From Stemphylium vesicarium (lineage: Eukaryota; Ascomycota; Dothideomycetes; Pleosporales; Pleosporaceae), in contig QXCR01000386.1 in NCBI GenBank assembly GCA_004380135.1, positions 1-11,047 on the forward strand: a stretch of DNA of 11,047 bases, read 5' to 3'. Positions 8,167 through 11,047 of the stretch are shown here, piece after piece. Numbering within the stretch: position 1 is the first letter of the stretch; the number at the start of each line of letters is the position of its first letter. The notes beneath the pieces were generated by a model that saw only the letters and a list, made by a program, of their open reading frames with translations, was not told where the DNA came from and searched no databases. A program made the translations under genes and the position numbers.

Positions 8167-9717
8167 ATGGTGGATCTAGCGGTTGCTAAGTCGACAAAGC
8201 GCAAGCGGGTATCAACCCAGCCATTTGATCAAGGTATCAACCCAGGAGAAGTTACCCCTGCGAAGAAGCGTAAGCAGCTGCCGAATGACCGCCGTACAGC
8301 CAAAAATACAGCCAAATCAGGTCGCCATGAGGCTCGATCTCTGCCGCCAGCAGGGCTGCTTCCCCCCCTAGCCACCCAATATCAATCGCGATCGAGGCGC
8401 CCGCTGGGGGAGCTATCGCAGTCCGCTGCTAACGCGCAAGCTGAGGATATCGTTGGTGATGAGGGTGGCGATATCAGCGTACAAGAAGTGGTTGTTTTGA
8501 GCGATACAGCACCCAATAGTGTCGTTGGAGCGGACAACGAGGCAGCCAAAGGCGTAGGAGCTGCGTCCGCCAATGAGACAGAGGAGGAGGATCCTGACCC
8601 GACGCTGGAGGTGCGTTGGCGCGCTTGTTTTGGTGACCTCGAGAAGAATCCGATACCTGCGGCGTACGATAGCAACGCTGGCATCAAACTAAGCAGGCTG
8701 TATCGCCATAAACTTAAGGAGTGGGTGGAAGAGGTGATGGCGGATCTGGTGCCGCGACGGGTCAAAGTATCCAGCCTCTGCGCTGTAGTTTACAGCGAAA
8801 GAGAACGCAAAGCTGACCGCCGGATCAAGCGGATCCGCCACGATGACTCCAGGAACTGGCTGAGCTTCGAGCAACTGGTGAGACTGGTGGATAGCAACAG
8901 CGTGGAGCCTGTACATGTTGACTTTGACCTCATACTCAGCGAGGAGACTGCGCAGCCGCCACCAGCTCCAGCGGCTGGCGGAGTGAGATATCGGGCGACG
9001 GCGACGGCGACGATGATACAAGAGGAGGGCCTGGCTGGTGTATTAGCGGCGGAGCAAGTTGCTTCTGGGTACGCTATAGCTATCCGAGATCAGTGGAGGT
9101 GTACAGACTCAGCTTGCGGTAACCACCCGTATGTTTGCTGGCTGCCTCGCACGTCTGGTCAGCCAGATCGCTGGGAGAATCACCATGCCGTTAATGGCAA
9201 TATCGTCGCCATGTGGGCGAGGGGAATCGACAAGCGATTGTGTACAATTGAAGAACCATCTGATGAAGTGCGGCTAGCAATCTTGCATGCGAAGCACCGC
9301 ACCGACGCTGAGAAATCCAGGCGAAAAGCTGGTGTAGATGGCGAGGATGACCTCAAAAGTTTGATGAAGCTGGTGATAGTACGGGAGCTCAAGCAAATGA
9401 GTGCTACGTCGCCGCAGCAGTACGAACAGCAGCAGCAGCAGCCAGAAAACCGTGCTGGCAACGCGGTATCGTCGTCATCGAGCTGGGAGCCCTTTGAGTT
9501 TGAAGCTCCAGCTGAGATCTTCCAGCATACCCGCAATTTCTTGGAGTATTGGAGGAAGAAGGAGTCGAGCATACCCCGAAGCATTACAGATATGTACAAT
9601 GAGCTCGTTGCTAAAGCCCGCATTGACATCAACATGATGCTTGACGATAGCGTATCTGGTCTATCCATGAAGGTATGGATCGAAACCTTCGGCTGGCGTC
9701 CAGGCAAGCTTATGTAG
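8167..9717 (+). CDS. 516-aa accessory protein of the Tc1/mariner element, function unknown
   Basis: I do not recognise this protein. The N-terminus is basic, with KRKR (11-14) and KKRK (33-36), spaced like a nuclear localisation signal. Residues 40-150 are low-complexity and become acidic, with VVVLSD at 108-113 and an EEED cluster near 140. A more ordered region follows (about 145-270). Next comes a Cys/His motif, C312-x4-C317-x6-C324-W-x14-H339-H340, with WRC and CW contexts, which could bind zinc. A helical charged stretch leads to a short polyglutamine (CAG repeat around 9427-9441) and a C-terminal domain ending WRPGK. I recall similar C..C..CW..H patterns in uncharacterised fungal proteins but cannot check this. 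The gene runs towards the transposase, leaving 203 bp between their stops. Nuclear, DNA-binding or transposition-assisting roles are inferences from this context and the basic clusters. The start is the first ATG in the frame after the terminal repeat. Confidence 0.8.
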   Translation: MVDLAVAKSTKRKRVSTQPFDQGINPGEVTPAKKRKQLPNDRRTAKNTAKSGRHEARSLPPAGLLPPLATQYQSRSRRPLGELSQSAANAQAEDIVGDEGGDISVQEVVVLSDTAPNSVVGADNEAAKGVGAASANETEEEDPDPTLEVRWRACFGDLEKNPIPAAYDSNAGIKLSRLYRHKLKEWVEEVMADLVPRRVKVSSLCAVVYSERERKADRRIKRIRHDDSRNWLSFEQLVRLVDSNSVEPVHVDFDLILSEETAQPPPAPAAGGVRYRATATATMIQEEGLAGVLAAEQVASGYAIAIRDQWRCTDSACGNHPYVCWLPRTSGQPDRWENHHAVNGNIVAMWARGIDKRLCTIEEPSDEVRLAILHAKHRTDAEKSRRKAGVDGEDDLKSLMKLVIVRELKQMSATSPQQYEQQQQQPENRAGNAVSSSSSWEPFEFEAPAEIFQHTRNFLEYWRKKESSIPRSITDMYNELVAKARIDINMMLDDSVSGLSMKVWIETFGWRPGKLM

Positions 9718-9920
9718 CTTCGAAGAGCAGCAATATAGTGGAGAAAAGAGTACGCAGGTCTTACAGAAGCTGATTAGGTTAAGATACGCCATAAGCAGCA
9801 AGAGCAGGAAGAAATACGATGTCGGTTGCCTCTATGTGGCCTGTTTTCTGATATTGAAGATACTGGATCATCCGAAAATTAATAGTTACATCTTCAGTCT
9901 TAAAAAATCTAGCTCACTAT
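9718..9920. other. Gap between the two convergent genes of the transposon
   Basis: The 203 bp hold the 3' ends of both genes and become AT-rich towards the transposase side. This is the natural place for the two opposed polyadenylation regions. No open frame or repeat was found. Confidence 0.45.
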
Positions 9921-10916
9921 CTAGAGGTCTGCCCCCTCACAAAGTGGGTATCCGCACTTCCGAAACCAGCCTCTGCAGTTAATATTAATACATGACTGCT
10001 GTACAGCATACTCTAGAAAGTACTTAAAGTTATCAAATAACTCTACTTTATCTCCATGTCTTTTTATCCAGCTTTTTAACTGCTTGAAACTCTTCTCAAT
10101 CGGGTTTTTGTCTGGTGAGTAAGGTGGCAAGTACTCAAGCCGTACACCAGCCGCCTCGCAGAGCTGGCGGATGCGCTCTGATCGATGGATAAATGCGTTA
10201 TCCATGATGATCACTGAGTTTGGAGCTGGATGAGGGTTGCAATGTGGCAGCACTTGAAACTCCAAGAAGTTTTCCATCATCTCAGCAGTTACTGCGCCTT
10301 GATAGAGGCAGTAGCTGAGATATCCGTCCACTGTCATTGCTGGCAGAAGCGACCATCTTTCAGAGCGCTTCATTGAGTAAACGATCTCAACCGGCGTCCC
10401 AATCTTTGACCAGCCGTACTTGCGGTCGCCCGTACGCTCGTTGCAAGCCGACTCATCTACCGCAACTACTTGTTCAGCAGTGTAGTGCTGCGCCATACGA
10501 GCAGCGAAAACGCGGCGGAGTGGGTCGCTCTGCTCCTTTGCGCGCTTTGTAGCGACTTTGCGCGACCATCTGATCTTTTCTAACGCCCGAAACACAGTGC
10601 AAATGGTCGTCTTAATATCAAACTCGTCATATAACCAGTCTCTTATCTCCTCTAAGTATGCCTGAGGTCTCCCAGCCAAGTACTCTATCAGGCGGTTGAG
10701 ATGTAGCTGCCGGAGCGTCGTTGAGCGGCCGAGACGTACACATCGCGGCGGGTACGGCATTCCCCAGTACTCTAAGCTCACTCGAATTTTGCCTATACAT
10801 TTCCGGGTAACTCCAGTGGCTCGGGAGATATCAGAGTTGTTCTCTCCAGCTGCTATCCGATCGATCACGGCCTGCTGTAGCGTTGGCTGCAGCCGTTTTC
10901 CGCTACCTGGAGGCAT
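9921..10916 (-). CDS. Tc1/mariner-superfamily transposase (DD34E), intact
   Basis: This 331-aa enzyme would bind the terminal repeats and catalyse cut-and-paste transposition into TA. It starts MPPGSGKRLQP. The N-terminal half carries two helix-turn-helix segments (about residues 12-50, including SDISRATGVTRKCIGKI, and about 66-120). The catalytic core is a DDE_3-type RNase H fold: first Asp in VDESACNE (D154), second in IIMDNAFIH (D239), and Glu in PPYSPDKNPIEKSF (E274), with 34 residues between the last two. Length is normal for the superfamily and the frame has no stop or shift. It reads inward from the right terminal repeat, 92 bp away. Base composition and intact frame show no sign of mutational silencing. 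Activity is likely but untested. Confidence 0.93.
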   Translation of the reverse strand: MPPGSGKRLQPTLQQAVIDRIAAGENNSDISRATGVTRKCIGKIRVSLEYWGMPYPPRCVRLGRSTTLRQLHLNRLIEYLAGRPQAYLEEIRDWLYDEFDIKTTICTVFRALEKIRWSRKVATKRAKEQSDPLRRVFAARMAQHYTAEQVVAVDESACNERTGDRKYGWSKIGTPVEIVYSMKRSERWSLLPAMTVDGYLSYCLYQGAVTAEMMENFLEFQVLPHCNPHPAPNSVIIMDNAFIHRSERIRQLCEAAGVRLEYLPPYSPDKNPIEKSFKQLKSWIKRHGDKVELFDNFKYFLEYAVQQSCININCRGWFRKCGYPLCEGADL

Positions 10917-11008
10917 CTCAAAACTCCAGTAACTACAACACCAAGTTTAATGACGATATGCGCAAAATGAAGCTTCAAATACGATTTTAGGATGTTGACA
11001 ACCTTGAA

Positions 11009-11047
11009 AACATCGTGTATAAGCCAATTTTGGTTGGTGGGCGGTGT
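11009..11047 (-). repeat. Right terminal inverted repeat
   Basis: This is the inverted partner of 8022-8060, ending in GGGCGGTGT at the window edge. It agrees at 38 of 39 positions. The flanking TA cannot be confirmed because the next base lies outside the window. Confidence 0.92.

Larger units (their letters stand above)
8022..11047. mobile_element. Two-gene Tc1/mariner-class transposon
   Basis: The outer 39 bp at the left (8022-8060) and right (11009-11047) are inverted copies that agree at 38 of 39 positions, beginning ACACCGCCCACCAACCAA. TA precedes the left end (8021-8022); the right end finishes in GTGT at the last base of the window, so the second TA cannot be fully seen but is consistent with what is visible. 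Inside are two intact convergent genes, a DD34E transposase on the minus strand and a 516-aa protein on the plus strand. Their starts lie 106 bp and 92 bp from the inner edge of the nearest terminal repeat. Intact frames and nearly identical repeats indicate a young, perhaps still mobile insertion. Ordinary Tc1/mariner elements are about half this length and carry only a transposase. Confidence 0.88.

Noticed and set aside
8382..9707. Minus-strand frames of 127, 110 and 175 codons
   Set aside because: They are antisense shadows of the 516-aa gene. The 175-codon one contains polycysteine from the CAG repeat and poly-Ser, typical of a shadow frame.
1..11047. CRISPR array, tRNA or rRNA genes
   Set aside because: No regularly spaced repeats and no cloverleaf or rRNA-like stretches were seen, and the DNA is eukaryotic.

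Overview
The window looks like filamentous ascomycete (Pezizomycotina) DNA. A UstYa/DUF3328 gene can be spliced with three short introns of about 55-60 bp that have GTACGT or GTAAGC donors and CTAAC branch sites. There is a Ccc2-type copper ATPase with the fungal three-HMA N-terminus, and DNA transposons of fungal Fot1/pogo and Tc1/mariner type. I cannot name the species.

Layout. Bases 1-3180 (minus strand) hold the body of a Cu(I)-transporting P1B ATPase. It runs off the left edge at its C-terminus. All catalytic motifs are intact, but its first metal-binding domain has lost both cysteines and carries an in-frame stop. Bases 3230-4208 contain no convincing gene, only one hydrophobic open frame without an ATG. 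A 146-bp perfect snap-back palindrome (4209-4354) looks like a MITE flanked by TA. It ends 112 bp before a four-exon UstYa-like gene (4467-5361, plus). Bases 5730-6797 (plus) are a decayed Fot1/pogo transposase with two in-frame stops and its third catalytic Asp replaced. Bases 6798-8021 hold nothing I can identify apart from a 7-bp tandem repeat.

Bases 8022-11047 are a near-complete, apparently young Tc1/mariner-class transposon. Its 39-bp terminal inverted repeats match at 38 of 39 positions, and the right one ends exactly at the window edge. It carries two intact convergent genes: a 331-aa DD34E transposase (minus) and an unrecognised 516-aa protein (plus) with nuclear-localisation-like basic clusters and a Cys/His motif. 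Tc1/mariner elements normally carry only the transposase, so this two-gene element is the most interesting object here.

The genes do not form one pathway. A housekeeping-type metal pump with a damaged 5' end, a single gene of a secondary-metabolism family and three transposon-derived insertions of differing decay suggest a transposon-rich, rearranging part of the genome.
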